NCBI GenBank assembly: GCA_038496445.1
Contig: JALMLS010000466.1
Span: 62,001-126,000 of the forward strand
Length of the DNA: 64,000 bases
Source: Trichosphaerium sp. ATCC 40318
Taxonomy: Eukaryota > Discosea > Flabellinia > Trichosidae
Direction of reading: 5' to 3'
The position numbers were made by a program, and so were the translations under genes. The notes below the pieces were generated by a model that saw only the letters and a list, made by a program, of their open reading frames with translations, was not told where the DNA came from and did no database searches. This document shows positions 1 to 13,719 of this stretch, in pieces. The first letter of the stretch is position 1. Each line of letters begins with the position of its first letter.

Positions 1-3000
1 AAGGCTGCTTCTGTTAACTGGAATACAATAATGGATGATAAACATTTGTTTAAACTTATCTACAACATGCAGATTATGCAGGTAAGTATCTCTTTAGTCC
101 TTATTTGAATTCTCGGATTTCTCCATTCAAAGCATGTCTATTTATTTGTTTCATTAGGGTCTCATAAATGCTGATGCTGAACAAGAGAAACAAAGCAAGA
201 AGAAGGAAGAAGAGGCCAAAAAAGCCGAAAAGGAAGGAAAAAGTGATAAACCTGCCACTAAAGTGACTCCACGAGAACTTTGGGTTCCTTCCTTTATTGA
301 ACTTGGAGGTGTCCATAAACTAGTTGAAATACTAATGGATATGTCTTGTGACTCTCCTGCATGTACTACGGCTGCAAGGTTCATACTAGAGATAGCAAAT
401 AAGCTTGCTCTAAAGAACGACAAGAACAAAACATTTTCGTTGAAAAAGAAGATGCCACCATTAACATCAAACATTGCAAAGCTCGTAACAAAGTTGATGG
501 AATTTTTAATAAGTACTTCAAGTACAAGTCAGACTCTTCTTCACTTGTTAAAGAAGGACTGAAACTTTTGGCTCCTTGTGTATTATCAAGTGATGATGTT
601 CTTGGTAAATTTCTTGAATGTGACTTAAAACGATGGATTGTTGGTGTTTCTCTTGATTGTGAAAATGAGGCTATACGATATGAAGCCTCAAAAGGTATTA
701 TTAATCTAATAGTACAAATCAACAACAGGTAAGTTACCATCCTTAATGTTCAGTGAAAAAACAAAGCAAAATCTTATGTTCTTTTCTTGACATGCGGTTG
801 TTCTGACACTTTTTCTTTTTTTAGCGGGCTAGCAAGTGGAAAAACTGTTATAAACAGATTCTTTGGCGTGTTTCATTCGCTGTTTATCCAGATTGACGAA
901 TACAAAGATAGATGTGATAGATACTTTGATATTTTTGCTAGCATTCTTCAACTGTATGATGGAGAGTTACTTCCTGGACTTATGGAGCAAACCTCAAAAG
1001 CTATAGTAAAGCATCCAGTCAGAGAGGTAAGACTAGAGTATTTGTGCCAAACGTACTAACAGACGTCGTTAGATGCACGGGTCAACACCAGAAGACCAAG
1101 TTCTTATCGGTTACCTTAAGATTGTATCAGAGATTCTGTCAAAGGATGTTGCATATAAGAAAGAGCATCAAGACTTACTTTCGGAAGTACTTACGAATTG
1201 TATGTTTGTTATACCGTCTTCTGATCAAGGTCATAATGCTCCACCAAAATGCAAGTGCAAAGCAACACGAAAGGAGGGATACAAGGTGCGTACATCTTTT
1301 TTTTCTTTCCTTTTCTTTTCGCGCTGTTAACTTTTTAACGTAGATCCTTACTGAGTTTGCACGTGATAACCCACCTGCATTACGGTTTATTGTATCTATG
1401 CTGAACAATCAATTGAAAGAACTTGAGGCCAATGATGTAAGAGAGTACTCGTACAATCCATCAACCCATGAAAAAGCACTTAATGGTACGTATCAATAGC
1501 GCTTTATTTGCTTTATATTTAGTTTGTTTTACTGATTTTACATCGTGAAGGTTATGTTGGACTACAGAATCAAGGAGCCACGTGCTACATGAACTCATTG
1601 ATGCAACAACTCTACCTAATCCCTGAATTCCGTCAGACTATTCTCTTAACGAATAAAGATACAAAGAATAAATCAGAGAGCTTATTACATCAGTTACAGA
1701 GGATGTTTGCATACTTACAAGAGTCACAAAGAAGTTACTTTGACACTACAGACTTTTGTGGTACTTACAAGGTAATTATCAAGTTCGTTTTGTGTGACTT
1801 TGTGCTGACATTAGTTTCTTTTGTAGGACAGTGAAGGAAATGCTGTGAATACTTCACAACAAATGGATGCTGATGAGTTTTTTAATATGTTATTGGATCG
1901 CCTTGAAGGCGAACTTAAAGGTACTGGAAACGAGAGCATCTTACGTGAGGTATTTGGTGGTACCGTCGTACATCAGATCATACCAAAGGTACGTAACTAA
2001 TACACTGTATTGATACCTTATTTGTTTTAAAAATTTAGGATTGTTCGCATAGGCGTGAACGTGATGAACCATTCTATGCATTATCTGTTGAAATTAAAGG
2101 TAAAAAGAACCTAGAAGAAGGTTTGAACCTTTATGTTGAGGTACTGTTTTCAAAACAAAAGCGAACTTAAGTTTTATTTTTTTGGTTAAAATGGTTTTTT
2201 TTGGTTTGGCTTTATGAAACACAACTAATAGTTTCTTTTAGGGTGAGACTTTGACTGGAGAGAATAGTTTCCGTTGCGATTCTTGTGATAGAAAGGTTGA
2301 GATTTTGAAGCGTGCTTGTATTAAAGAGCTTCCTCCAATTCTTGTAATTCATCTTAAAAGGTTTCATTGGGATTACTCCGATATGGTAAGCTTAATACCT
2401 AATGACAGTGGTAAAGTATAATACTAATTCCATCTGTATAGACACGAAGGAAGCTCAATACAGAGTGTGCGTTTCCTGAAACACTCAACATGAAGGACTA
2501 CACGAAAGAGGGTCTTGCTGAGAAAGAAGGTGAAGATCCTGGCCCAGGGGCTTTCCGTGATCCATCTTACTATGAATACCAACTCACTGGTATTGTTGTA
2601 CATACTGGGACAATTGATTGCGGCCATTACTACTCCTTCATCAAGGTACACTTTAAAAACTTTATAAAATACTTGAGGTTTTAACTTTCTGGGGTTGTAG
2701 GAGCGTTATCCGAGACAAGAAGGTGATGAGTGCAAGTGGTTTGAGTTTAATGATGTCGATGTTGATCCTTTTAATCCTGAAGATATTGCTGAAGAGTGTT
2801 ATGGTGGAGAAGTAGAAATCACACGATTTGATCGCGTTGAAGGTGTAGATAAGAAGATTATAAAGGCGAAGAGCAAGAACGCTTATATTTTGATCTATGA
2901 ACGCAAACACAAGGTAAATAACTCTATTGGTTCATGTCTAGGCTGTTTACGACGTAAATATGTACTCAGCTAGAGCGTTGTGGCTGTAAAGAAAAAAGCA

Positions 3001-5718
3001 AATTAATGTGCTTACTTTGTTTTTTTTATAGTTAGGTGATAGAGTAGGTCTTTATCATGACTCTAGCCAACAACTACCAGATGATGTTGTAGCTGATCAA
3101 GATAAAGATGATATTTTATTAGACGGTGGGGCTGTTTCAGATATCATAGAGGAAGATGGTAGTTCAAAGGAGGTAGTAGTACCCTCATTCTTTGTAAAAA
3201 TATCTGTTAATCGTTTTATAGAGCAACGAACAACCTAACGGTAAAATACCTTCAGAGATTGTTGAGAACGGCAAAGAAGAGAAAGAAAGTGAGTTCATAC
3301 TAACACTAAATCATCTCTAATAATTAATTAGCATCCACTGCAATTGTTACCACAAAACGTGAAGAATCTGGTGAGAAAGTTGATAGGTACTTTTTTTTCA
3401 CCACGTGTTTTTCGGTTTGGTTACTTATTTTATTTGTCTTAGACCTCTGTCTCTTGGTGCTGCTTCGTATGCAGCTATCTTCCTTTCTAAACTTCAAAAG
3501 TCCGTTGCTGCAGCAGATAAAGGCATTGTGCCTGCTACAGCAAGGGCTAAGGTTCCATCTGATATTCAAGAAGAGATCTGGAATGAGAATTCCAGGTTCT
3601 TGCTTGAAAAAATGGTTTTCGACACAGATTACTTTGCATTTGTTTCGTACGGGTTTTTTCGCTTTTGTTATCTCTTAACTCCTCTAATCACTCTAAAGGT
3701 CGTTGATTGATCTTATGCCTTCACTTAAGCATACACCTGTGTTGCCTTTACCTTCTCCTGAGAAAGTTAAGAGAAGAAGCAAAGGCTCCAAAAAAGGTAG
3801 ATCAGGATCTGAAGCAAAGAAGAAGAGGTCAAGTGAAAAGAAAGCTAATGGTAGCAGTAAAAAAGAGAGAAGAGGATCTCGTACTGGATCAGAGAAAGAC
3901 AGTGATTCTGCTGCTGGTGATCTGCCTAAGCGTAAACAGAGTGTTGGAAAGAGAAAGAAGGACAAAGAAAACGAAGAAGATGTTGCGCTTGCTTCTCTTC
4001 AGTATGTCACAAAGTTCCTCATCTCGGTCTATTCTCGTTGCTCAGAGCAGGTATGTGGTGTTGTGTATTGTGCTATATGATTAATCTATACTTAGGATAC
4101 CTTACAATCATGGGTTCAGCGTATTGCTAAGTTATATGAAGGACGTGTTTCTGCTTGTCGTTGGTTTTTGAAAATGTTTTGCTTGGATGAAGATTTACTC
4201 AGACGTACTTTGTTTACTTGTCCAAGAGAGAATATACGTAAGGCATACACGAGTCTTATTACAACTGCGATTAGAACTCTTGCACCACAAGAGCATCCTA
4301 ATTACAGAGCGGCAAGAAAAGCTGTACGTTGCTTACAAGTTCTGTTCGATTTTTTTTTGTGATGTTGATTTTGTTGGTTGTAGTGTGCGAATGTTGAAGA
4401 GCTACCAAAGAAGTCTCCTGGTTCATATGTTATTTGGTTCTTAGAGACTCTATTACTTATGCTTAAGCAAGTCCGTCGTTCTAAATTTGCGGACCAGTAC
4501 TTTGCTATCTTTGCAGATTTTGCTGAAATAGGTTTACCTGAGGTACGAGAAAGATTTGTTTTTTGTCTTTAGGGTTGTGTTTATTAACTGGGTTTACTTT
4601 ATAGAGAAATTATTTACTACGACGTGATGTTATACCTATATTTAAAGATGCTTACCTTGGAAAAGGTGATTTTGGAGGAACATCAAAGTCAACTGTACGC
4701 AAAGTGTCTTTTTTTTTTTTGTATTGTTTTTTCAAAGTTGACATGGATTGTTCGCTCTAGTACAAGTCTGGCACCTTTATGACAAGCAGGTTTCATTCTG
4801 GTTATAATAAACAGTTTCATCATATGGCAGATGTATTCAGTACACTTTTATGTAACTCTAAAGTAGCTGGTACACATCCAGATGAACAGGAAGATGATGA
4901 TGACTCTCCTCATAAAAAATCAAAGGATAAAAAAGATAAACGGAAATCTGAAAAGAAATCTATACAAGCGGATGAAGAAACAAAACCAGAACTAAAACCT
5001 CTGAAGGAAAGCGACTTTGATGCTATTCTAACAAAGGTAAAAAAAAATTCTCTTTTTTTTCTTTATTTTTTTTTTTTTAAACTGGTTTTGTAAGCACTTA
5101 CCTAGCTACTAATTTTATAAATAATATTTGGTTACAATTCTTCTATATATTAATAAGCAAATTCGTATAAATAACATTGTATACGAAGTATAATTTGATG
5201 TGAAATCGCTTAAAAACTTTTTTTTTTTCATTGAAAACCCAACCGAAATAAGATTCGCGGTTTTTTCTTTTTTACTTCAATTTATCACGTGCTAAATCAT
5301 TTAATAATAGCCATTGTGGATGAAGATGCTAAGAGAAGATATAAATGGTGAAGCTATTGCTAAAATGACAGCACATTTCTGTATAGAGTCCAAGGGATAC
5401 ACAAGAAGTTTCTTGGATATTTTCTCAGAAGGTGTTTTTAAGTTCAAGTCAGCTGACTATCAGTATCTTCCTTTCCTCCACTTTTATAAGGTTCTTGTTA
5501 CTATGGAGGACTCATTAACAACATGGAGACTCAAATTAGGTCTAGATACTTACTTGAAAACGTTACAACGTCTCAAGAGACACAAGGATGTAGTCAAGAA
5601 AGTTGTCACATTTTTATCACAAGACTTAGCATCCAATACTGATTTTAAAGCAATGCTTGATGCTAATAAGATAGCAGTCAATGAACAATTACATTCGGTT
5701 GGCTACAGGCTTGTGTAG
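1..5718 (+). CDS. Ubiquitin carboxyl-terminal hydrolase, USP9X/USP34 type (5' end outside window)
   Basis: A very large cysteine deubiquitinase that removes ubiquitin from substrates. The window opens inside the protein, so the start is missing. Helical-repeat sequence comes first, with a Lys/Glu-rich loop near 180-260. The peptidase core follows. The Cys box reads NQGATCYMNSLMQQLY (about 1566-1613), and an acidic QQMDADEFFN segment lies near 1860. A zinc-ribbon-like pair of CxxC motifs (FRCDSCDRK) is near 2275, and the His box reads CGHYYSFIK near 2620-2645. A helical tail with Lys-rich disordered stretches (3700-4000 and 4900-5000) runs to the TAG at 5716-5718. At least fifteen short introns are needed; one of about 41 nt at 372-413 joins SPA to CSKERQEQ. 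The last intron (about 5036-5312) is unusually long. Catalytic motifs look intact. USP9X, USP24 and USP34 share this layout and I cannot choose between them. Confidence 0.88.
5162..5187. repeat. lox-like inverted repeat in the last USP intron
   Basis: Perfect 8-bp arms, ttcgtata (5162-5169) and tatacgaa (5180-5187), flank a 10-bp AT-rich spacer. The arms match the inner part of the arms of the phage P1 loxP site, but outer arm and spacer differ. It lies in the one long intron of the gene. I take the resemblance as chance. Confidence 0.5.
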
Positions 5719-6180
5719 AGAACTTTTTTTTGGAACAAAAAAAAAAAGATCAAAAAAAGGTTCTTTCTCAAACAAAAAGTAAGATGATGTCCTCTTTGTG
5801 TATGTAACAAAAAAAAAAAACTTGTACTTTTATTGAATAAAGCCAGTTTTAGAAAAAGTATATGTTGTTGTAGATTAATCATTGGCGTTTACAATGCTGC
5901 CATCATTCAATGAATTTTGGATTAGTTTCAAAATGAAGAAACCCAGTTTTCGGTGTAATTTTTCTAAAGCCGTTTTCATTGGCTTTATGATTTACATTTG
6001 TACGCCTTTGTAGCGCTTGTGATGTATTTGTATATTGTATTTTCTTTAATGAACAATGATGTTTTAAGCATAGATTTATAATCCTGAAAAGAACAAGTTA
6101 CAACTTCTAAAAAACCTTTGTTAATTACAATCTTTTTGTTTTACTTTTATTATCACATTTTTTTTTTTGGTTTTTAAATA
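5719..6180. other. Convergent intergenic region with 3' UTRs
   Basis: Spacer between the ends of the USP gene (+) and the COG8-fusion gene (-). It holds A/T homopolymer runs and an AATAAA at 5836-5841, about 120 nt after the USP stop, which is a plausible poly(A) signal. I see no coding potential in it. Confidence 0.6.
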
Positions 6181-9100
6181 TCACGATATCTTAGGCTTAT
6201 GACAAGCAGAAAAATACAAAATTTGCTGTCCATTCGTTGGAATACCTTCCTGAGGTGCACATGTAAAAATTTCAGGAGTACTAATCACAACACTATCTTT
6301 TGAATCAACTTCGCTCTTATCAACAGGTAACACCTTCTCAGTAGTTTCTTTATGTTCTTCAACACTTTGTGTCGCTTCCACGTGAATATCTGAGTCAACA
6401 ACAGCTACATCTTTCAATGTAAGTTTGTCTTCAACCGCCTCTGGTTTGTTCAATTCTTCGTCAACAAGTTGTTGTGGTTTCATCTTTGCAGATGCCAAAC
6501 TGTTGAAAAAGAGTACATGGTTCGTAGTGTTGATCTTTGGTAAATCGAGAGGCTGTTGTATTGGCTGTATATCTTTAGAAGGTTCCTTTGGTTCCTGTTG
6601 TGTAATTTGATTATCATCTTTCGAAGGCTGTTCCTCGGTTTCGTCAGATTCTGTAACGTCTTCAGCTATGCTTGGTTCTGAATTGTCCTCACCACCGTTT
6701 GGAGGTTGTGCTGTGGCTACTGGTTCTTGTGTTAGTTCTTTGATGGCTTCAGGTACTTGTTCTTCAGATTCTGATTCGTTAGCTGGCTCAGGAGCTTCTG
6801 CAACAGCTGCATGTTCTAACGCTGGCTTGGATTGTTGTTCTTTAGGTTCTGCCGATTCTTGGTCTGTTGTTTCAGGTTCCGTTGTGGTCTCAGGCTCTGG
6901 TTCTTTTGGTTCGGGTGCTTGTTCTTTGACTTTCTCAGATTCTGTGTCCTCACTTTGCTCTGGTTCTGATTCATTTGGCTCGGATTCCTCTGTTGGTTCA
7001 AGTTGTAGATCTTTTTCTTCCGTTATTGGTTCAGGTTCTGACTCATTCGCTGCCTCGGGTTCTTGCACTTCGCTTGATTCCTCAACTGATTTAACGGGCG
7101 TGTTTTCTTCAACTGCTGACGCTGTTTGCTCATTATCTAGTTCCTCTTCTTTGTTTCCATCAGTTTCTTGTGATTCCTCAACTACACCTTATTAACACGC
7201 GCCACCATTTAAAAGTCAATATGTACCATCCGAAACCAAACCGTCGCCATCACCTTCGTTGGCTATAGGCTCAGTAACAACTGATTCTTTCGTGACAGCT
7301 TGAGTATCATCAGAAGCCTCCTTTGTACCTTCATTTAAGCCTTTGCTTTGCTCGTTATCCTCAATAGGTTTGACTTCCACTACATCCATTACTTCTGATG
7401 GAGTTTGTTCCTCATTATCACCGAGTACTTCACCTTGAGCTGGAACATTGTTAGAAATAAAAGTAACGTAACAACTTAACATGCCTTCACTTTCAATAGG
7501 TTGAGCTACCTCAACAGGTGTTTCTTCGGAATCTTTTGATACTGGTTCTTCATTAGCACTAGAACCATCACCTACAACTTCTGGTTCTGTTTCTACTTGT
7601 TGTTCAGATGAAATTGGTTCTGTTGGGTGTTCTACTTCGGAGGATTCTTGAGTTTCAGGCTCATTAGCTTCAACGTTGGTAACATCTGCATCCAACGCAA
7701 CAACTGGTAAGTCATTTGCTGGTTCAGCATCAACACGTTCATTAGCAAGTTCCAAGACTTGTTTAGTGGTTGACTCTTCGTTAGTACTGGTTTCTTGATT
7801 CGAAGGTTCAACTTCACTTTCATTACCTTCTTCAGAAAGTACTTGTGTCGTTGGTTCTTCGAGAGCAGTTTCTGCTGTAGCAGTTACTTCTTGCTCATGT
7901 TGATTCTCTTCTAATTCAGTTTGTTCAACTGGTACAGCTTCAAGTGCATCTTCCTCTTGGTTACTGACAGGTTCATTTTCTTCAGTAGCGTCTTCGTTGG
8001 TTGGTGTAGTTTCTTTAACTTCAGCTTGTTCACCTTCGGTTGATTGTGGTTGCTCTCTGTTTTCATTAGCTTGCTCTTCTTCGGTACTAACCTCCACTAC
8101 GTCTTCACTACCTTCAGTTTGTACAACTACTTCTTGAATGTCTTCATTTAATTCTTCAGGTTCTACGGTTTGATTCTCCTTCTTGCCTTCCTTAACCTCT
8201 GTATCTGTGACAATACCTTCTAGTGTCTCATCTACAACACTGTCAACAACACCATCGGCATCAGGAGCTACTTGTTCGGCGTGGTCTGCCGCGTCAGTGG
8301 AATCTCCAATAACTTCTGTCTCAGTTTGCGCAAGTGCGTCATCTTGAGCGACAATGCTGTCATTTGCTTGTTTATCAACTGCATCAAGCACAGCAACATC
8401 CTCCATCGCATCAGGCTCAAACAAGTCGTCATCGCCCCACGTGGCCCAAGGATCATTTTCCTCAGGTATTGCTGCGACTTGGATGTCAGTGCTTCTTTCA
8501 AGCGCTGACTCTACAGGCTCTATTTGGGAACAATGAGTATCACGTGATGTTGTATTATTCCACAAACTTACGATGTTCAACAAGCATAGATATAGGTTGA
8601 GATTGTTCTTCAAGTACATCGAGTGTCACTTGCTTATCTTCCTCTTTTATAGAATCTTGTTGTGTATCTTGCTCTACTAAAAAAAATGAATAAGCAATAT
8701 TTCCTTTACGAGTCAACTGTACCTTCAGGTATATCTTCAAAGGCATCAGTATCATCCAACCAAGCATCGCCAACATCAAAAGCTATACAAGTCAAGTTAA
8801 TGGTCAACTAATTGGTCACAACAGTACCTGATACAGCACTGGCATCCAACCGTTCTACAGTTGGTGAAACTGGAGCAGGCTTTACACTAGGTTCTTCAGG
8901 TGCAGGTTTTGGTGTTGGCTCTTGTGAAGGAGTCGAGGCGACTTCTGTCACTTCAGGTGCTGCCGTTGTAGTTTTAGGTACTTCTTCTGGGGTTACTTTT
9001 GGCTCATCAAAGTCATCATCGAAGTCACCCCATCCTTCACCATCATCCCAAGCTGTAACCTCTGGTTTTACTTGTTGAGCTTTCTCTGGTTTAGCTTCTT

Positions 9101-12100
9101 GAGTCTTCTCTGCAGGTTGAGATTGAACTGGCTCTCCTTGACCTGGTGTGCCAAAGAACGATAAAGCATCCTTCAATGGAGAAGCTGTAAGCTTCTTTGT
9201 AATACCACCAAAGAAACCACCTTTCTTTTCTTCCTTAACATCCTAAATCAAAACCATGAGCCTTTTTTCATAAACAAGACTGTAGTACTTTATCAACATT
9301 AGTGATACCAAAAGAATTGAACCAAGAGCTTGCAGTACTAGCAGGGGCTGACTTTTGTGTTTCTGCTGCTGCAACTGCCTCAGCTTGTTTCTTTAGGCTA
9401 TAACCAAAAGTTAGACATTTCCTTGTGAATAAAAACTAACTAATCGTACTTCTTTTGTCTGATTCTCTCCTTTCGTAGCCTTCTCTGACGCTCTTGTTTG
9501 GTCTCCTTAGCTGGTCTAGAGCACAAAGTAAGTCATTATAGTGTAGGCAGTTGAATACGTACGATTTTTGTGGCTCAGGTGAAGATGGTGCTGCAGATGA
9601 TACAAGTTGTTCAGGTTGAGCAACTGTAGCTGCTAGGAGAGGTTTATTAATTTGTTCTTCTTCCTCTTTCTTTGCTGCTCTTGCTTCTGCAATACGTCTC
9701 CTAGCTTCTGCTTTTTTACGATCACGTTCTTCTTTGTCTTTACGAATAGCTTCTTGCTCTGCACGCTTACGTTCCTCTTCTGCACGTGCTTTTTCTTGCT
9801 CAGCTTCAGACTCGACACGCAACCTTTCAGCTTCCTCTACCTGACGCTCTGCTTCTTCTTCAACTACACGTTGAATCTCTGCTAGCTCTGCTGCCTCTTC
9901 ATCAAGGTGTTGCTCCTCTGCTAATCGTTGACGCTCTAGTTCCTGTAGGTCAAGTAACTTCTGCTCTTTTTCTTTTGTTTCTTTTACAACCCTTTCAAGC
10001 TCAAGACGCTTCCTTTCTGCCTCATCGTCTGGTCCACGTTCTTTGTTTGCTTCTTCTTCTATTATTCTTTGCTCTTTATCAATTATAGCTTGATCTTCAA
10101 GTTCTTTTCTCTTGGTATCTGCTTCTTCCTGTTCTAGACGCAGACGCTCAGATTCCTCTTCTTGACGTATCCTTTCTTCTTCTTCAAGGTTTAGGCGTTC
10201 TGCTTCTTCATCAGCTACACGTTTACGCTCAGCTTCCTCTGCTTCAAGCCGTTCGAGTTCAGCTTTTTCTTCTTCAAAACGTTGACGTTCTGCTTTTAAT
10301 TCAAGCATTTTCTGTCTTTCAGCTTCACGTTCTCTTTCGAGTTGGGCAGCTTCCTCTTCTAGCTTTTTAGAAGCAAGACGTTGCCTTTTATCCTCTTCAG
10401 CCAGACGTTTCTTTTCAGCTTCTTCTGCTTCAAGACGTAGGCGTTCTTCTTCATCAGCTATACGTTTCTTTTCAGCTTCTTCTGCTTCAAGGCGTAGACG
10501 TTCTGCTTCTTCATCAGCTATGCGTTTACGCTCAGCTTCTTCTGCTTCAAGTCGTTGGCGTTCAGCTTCTCGTTCCTTTTCTTGTCGCTCTAGCTCGATC
10601 CTCTCAGCTTCGATGCGTTTTCTCTCTGCTTCCTCAGCAGCTAATCGTTGTCTTTCTGCTTCTTCATTTTCAAGCCTTTGCCTCTCAGCTTCGAGACGCT
10701 GGCGCTCTGCTTCTAGTCTTTGACGTTCGAATTCTTCCACACGTTTGCGTTCTGCTTCTTCTTCTGCTAATCGTTGACGCTCAGCTTCCTCTTTAGCTTC
10801 ACGTATCCTTTCTTCCGCTTCAATACGTAGGCGTTCTGCTTCTTCATCAGCTATGCGTTTACGTTGGGCTTCTTCTGCCTCAAGACGTTGCCTTTCGGCT
10901 TCTTCAGCTAGACGTTTCTTTTCAGCTTGTTCTGCTTCAAGACGTAGACGTTCTGCTTCTTCATCGGCTATACGTTTACGCTCAGCTTCTTCTGCTTCAA
11001 GACGTTGGCGTTCAGCTTCTCGTTCCTTTTCTTGTCGTTCTAGCTCGATCCTCTCAGCTTCTACACGTTGCCTCTCTGCCTCTTCAGCTGCTTGCTTCTC
11101 TTCAAGTCTTTTTTGTTCTTCGGCTTCTCTAATTTTTGCTGCTGCTTCTTCCTTCTTCTTGTCTTCTTCTTCAGCAATTTTCTGAAGGTACGCTTCTTCT
11201 TGCTTAACACGTGCATCAGCCTGAGATTGACGAATCTTTTTCTCTTCATCATCAGCTAACTGACGCTTACGTTGTAGATTCACATCATCTTGCGATCCAC
11301 CAACACCTTTAGCTATGTTCTCTTCGCCATTAGGCTCAACAGTACCGTTTGGAGCTACTTGAGTATCTTCTGTAGTGGATAGAACACCTGATTCAGTCGC
11401 AAATAGTAAATCGTTGAGTTGAGACACTTCCATATCAATTGGTGTATCAACATGTGCCATAAGTGCATCACTCATAAGATCAATATTAATGAGCCTATTG
11501 GAGCAACCAAAAATAGCACTGAAGCATCGCTGTGTGTATGGTAAAAACTTCTCTGCAGATACCTTTAAAGAGTTAGATAATCCTTGAAACCTGTACTGAA
11601 GAGCATAAAAAACTATACTTACCTTGCACAAAGCAGAGTACGCTTTGCGTTCTTCTTTGTCCATATTTTTCTTTATTATATCACGTTCTGCTATCTCAGA
11701 AACAACTGCGGCAAGACTTGTTTCAAGTCGTTTAGCTAACCGATACTGTAGTGATGACGGACAACACTTTCTAGAATACAAACATTAATAACAACTATAA
11801 AATAGGTGGTCAAGATATAGAAAAAGCAAGCGTACCTAAGTTCATTGAATGCTTTAAGCATCGCATTTACGAAAATTGCAAGAGGAGGAAAATCGAGTAA
11901 GATATTAGGAGGTACAAGTGATGTCTCATCCTCATCCTCATCATGATCCGCAACACCTTGGTGGTAAACAATTGTGGATAACTAAAAGCATAGATATTAA
12001 GTACACAAAGTGGATTAATCCAAAGATTGTTAAACAGCGTGTACCTTCTTAAATTGGCTACGAAATTGGCGTTCTGCTTGGCTCAGAGTATCTGAAAACA

Positions 12101-13719
12101 ATCCAAATACACGTCTCTCATAAGGTTCGATTAGTAAACCTACAATAAGTATTAATAATAGGTAGTTAGAGAACTCACTTTACCTCGAAAGTCAATGCCA
12201 ACAGTAGACAAGTTTTGACCAAAATACATGACATGATCAAGCAAAGCAGAAAGTGATGCACCATCGCTTATTCTCGGTAGGTATTCTTCTATCACTGATA
12301 CAAACTTCGTGATTTGAAAGTTTAACCAACTAAATAGTATGCTATTGGCTTCATATCCAACACTGTCGATAAAGATGGAGTTATACAATACAATAATCTC
12401 CCTCACTTCTGCTCTGATAATATCAATCACTTTACTCAAGTATATGTAAGCATTAGAAGTAGGTGTTAGGCTTATAGCATTCTCAACGTGTTGACTCCTA
12501 AACGAACATAAACAAAGGAACAAAACAACCACAAGTAAAACTGTAAAAAAACCAAAAAAAGCGAGAGAGGAGTATTTTCGCAGCAATTACTGGTTGGTAT
12601 AAGAACTCCTCAGAGCTCTATCCAGTAACTAAAGTACTTTTCTCATACATAATCTAGTTCTTTCAAGTTTCATTTTAGAAAATACGAACCTGCACTGGAG
12701 AAACGTGACGCGTAACTCTGCACCAGAATAAACATCAAGACGTTTTAAATAATCAATTATCTTGTGGAAATCATGAATATCAGGAGGTCCAGTAAGTTGT
12801 TGATGTAGCTATTATAATGCATTAGAATGGTTATAAATCATTATATATCATAATCAACATAACATACCTGAGAAATAAGAGTCTCAGTAGTGGTGTCAAC
12901 CTCTTTTTTAATATTTTGTATCAAACCAATATCAGCAAACCTTGTAGCAAGACGTAACGCAAAATCACGTAACTGTAGAGCATCCTAGACAATATATATT
13001 AGTCTGACGCACTTGATAATATCAGTGTACATCGTATTGCTTCGTTTTAATAGTTGTATCTATAAGTTGAGGCAATTCAAGCAATTCCACAAGCGAAGAA
13101 TGCTGGCGAAGCGTAGCTTGCTCTATAGCGCGTTGTTCAGCTATTGTAGCTGCTCTGTCGCAAAATTCGCTAAGACCTTTTGATACGTTCGGTAATAGTC
13201 CTGTAATGACTGACAAGCTTTCTCCAACATCGCTGACCTTGAAAGAAGGATTATTATTCCGTTGTTTTTTTCTTTTTTTTGTTGTAGAATGATGGAAAAG
13301 GGGTCATAACTCACTTGTTTTTTGATTTCTTGCGTGCATTGAGCCGTGTCAATAAATGTTTTGTAATTTTTAAACGTCAACGTTTCTATTTGTTCTTCAA
13401 GCTCCTTCCTTTCTCGTGATAGTCTTTTTGGCTCTTCTTGTAGTTTATCAAGCGTATGAGATGTTATTACACCAACATAGTCCGCCAATGACACATCCTC
13501 GGGAAAATCGATGTGTGATACGTCTTCAGTTGTAAAAACTGCCGTCCCTGGTAACAGAATTTTAGAAAAAAGAAGCGACGTTAAAAAGTGCCAATAACGA
13601 CATTCAACGCGTTGGAATAATAAATGGCGAGGATAGCTTGGTGTTTAGCGTGTTTTGTGATATTAATTGTGAAAAACGCGTAATAGTGGTATACCTTGAA
13701 TCTGTGATTGCGCTAACAT
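6181..13719 (-). CDS. COG8: COG8 fused to a giant coiled coil and acidic tail
   Basis: Subunit 8 of the conserved oligomeric Golgi complex, which tethers retrograde vesicles at the Golgi. The short first exon (MLAQSQIQ, start 13719) splices in frame into the conserved N-terminus (DVSLADYVGVITSHTLDKL). The COG8 C-terminal signature follows: a CCPSSLQYRLAKRLE segment near 11760, then EKFLPYTQRCFSAIFG near 11530. Normal COG8 ends about there at roughly 600 residues. Here the same frame continues into about 600 residues of EAERxRLEAEEAERKR coiled coil (about 11260-9600). More than 900 acidic, Glu/Pro/Gln-rich residues follow, ending at the TGA at 6181. Small introns at about 9559, 9440, 9300, 8825, 8740, 8570 and 7230 all keep the frame. 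The tail has Trp/Phe-acidic motifs (GWGDFDDDFDEP, DAWLDDTDAFEDI, ATWGDDDLFEP). Transcript continuity is inferred from frame. A hydrophobic stretch near 7440-7490 may be an unremoved intron. Confidence 0.8.
9600..11260 (-). repeat. Coding repeat array: charged coiled-coil units
   Basis: Internal repeats of the COG8-fusion gene encode variants of EAERQRLEAEEAERKRIADE. A block reading ERIELERQEKEREAERQRL occurs twice, about 450 bp apart (near 10560-10615 and 11010-11065), with nearly identical DNA. This points to recent tandem duplication in the array. No Pro is evident inside the main heptad-like run, so a long continuous helix is expected. Confidence 0.8.

Noticed and set aside
3707-4084. Second + frame overlapping the Lys-rich region of the USP gene
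   Set aside because: The 3703 frame and its neighbours give the Lys/Ser-rich linker expected between USP exons; the other frame is a shadow of the same low-complexity DNA.
5162-5187. Functional loxP or recombinase site
   Set aside because: Only the inner 8 bp of each arm match and the spacer is 10 bp, not 8; nothing nearby encodes a recombinase.
6668-7195. Long + strand Ser/Gly-rich ORF
   Set aside because: It is the antisense shadow of Glu/Pro-rich codons of the COG8-fusion tail (gaa/tct type codons); no family resemblance.
10520-11185. + strand ORFs rich in RSAS repeats
   Set aside because: Antisense shadow of the EAER coiled-coil array; periodicity comes from the coding strand.
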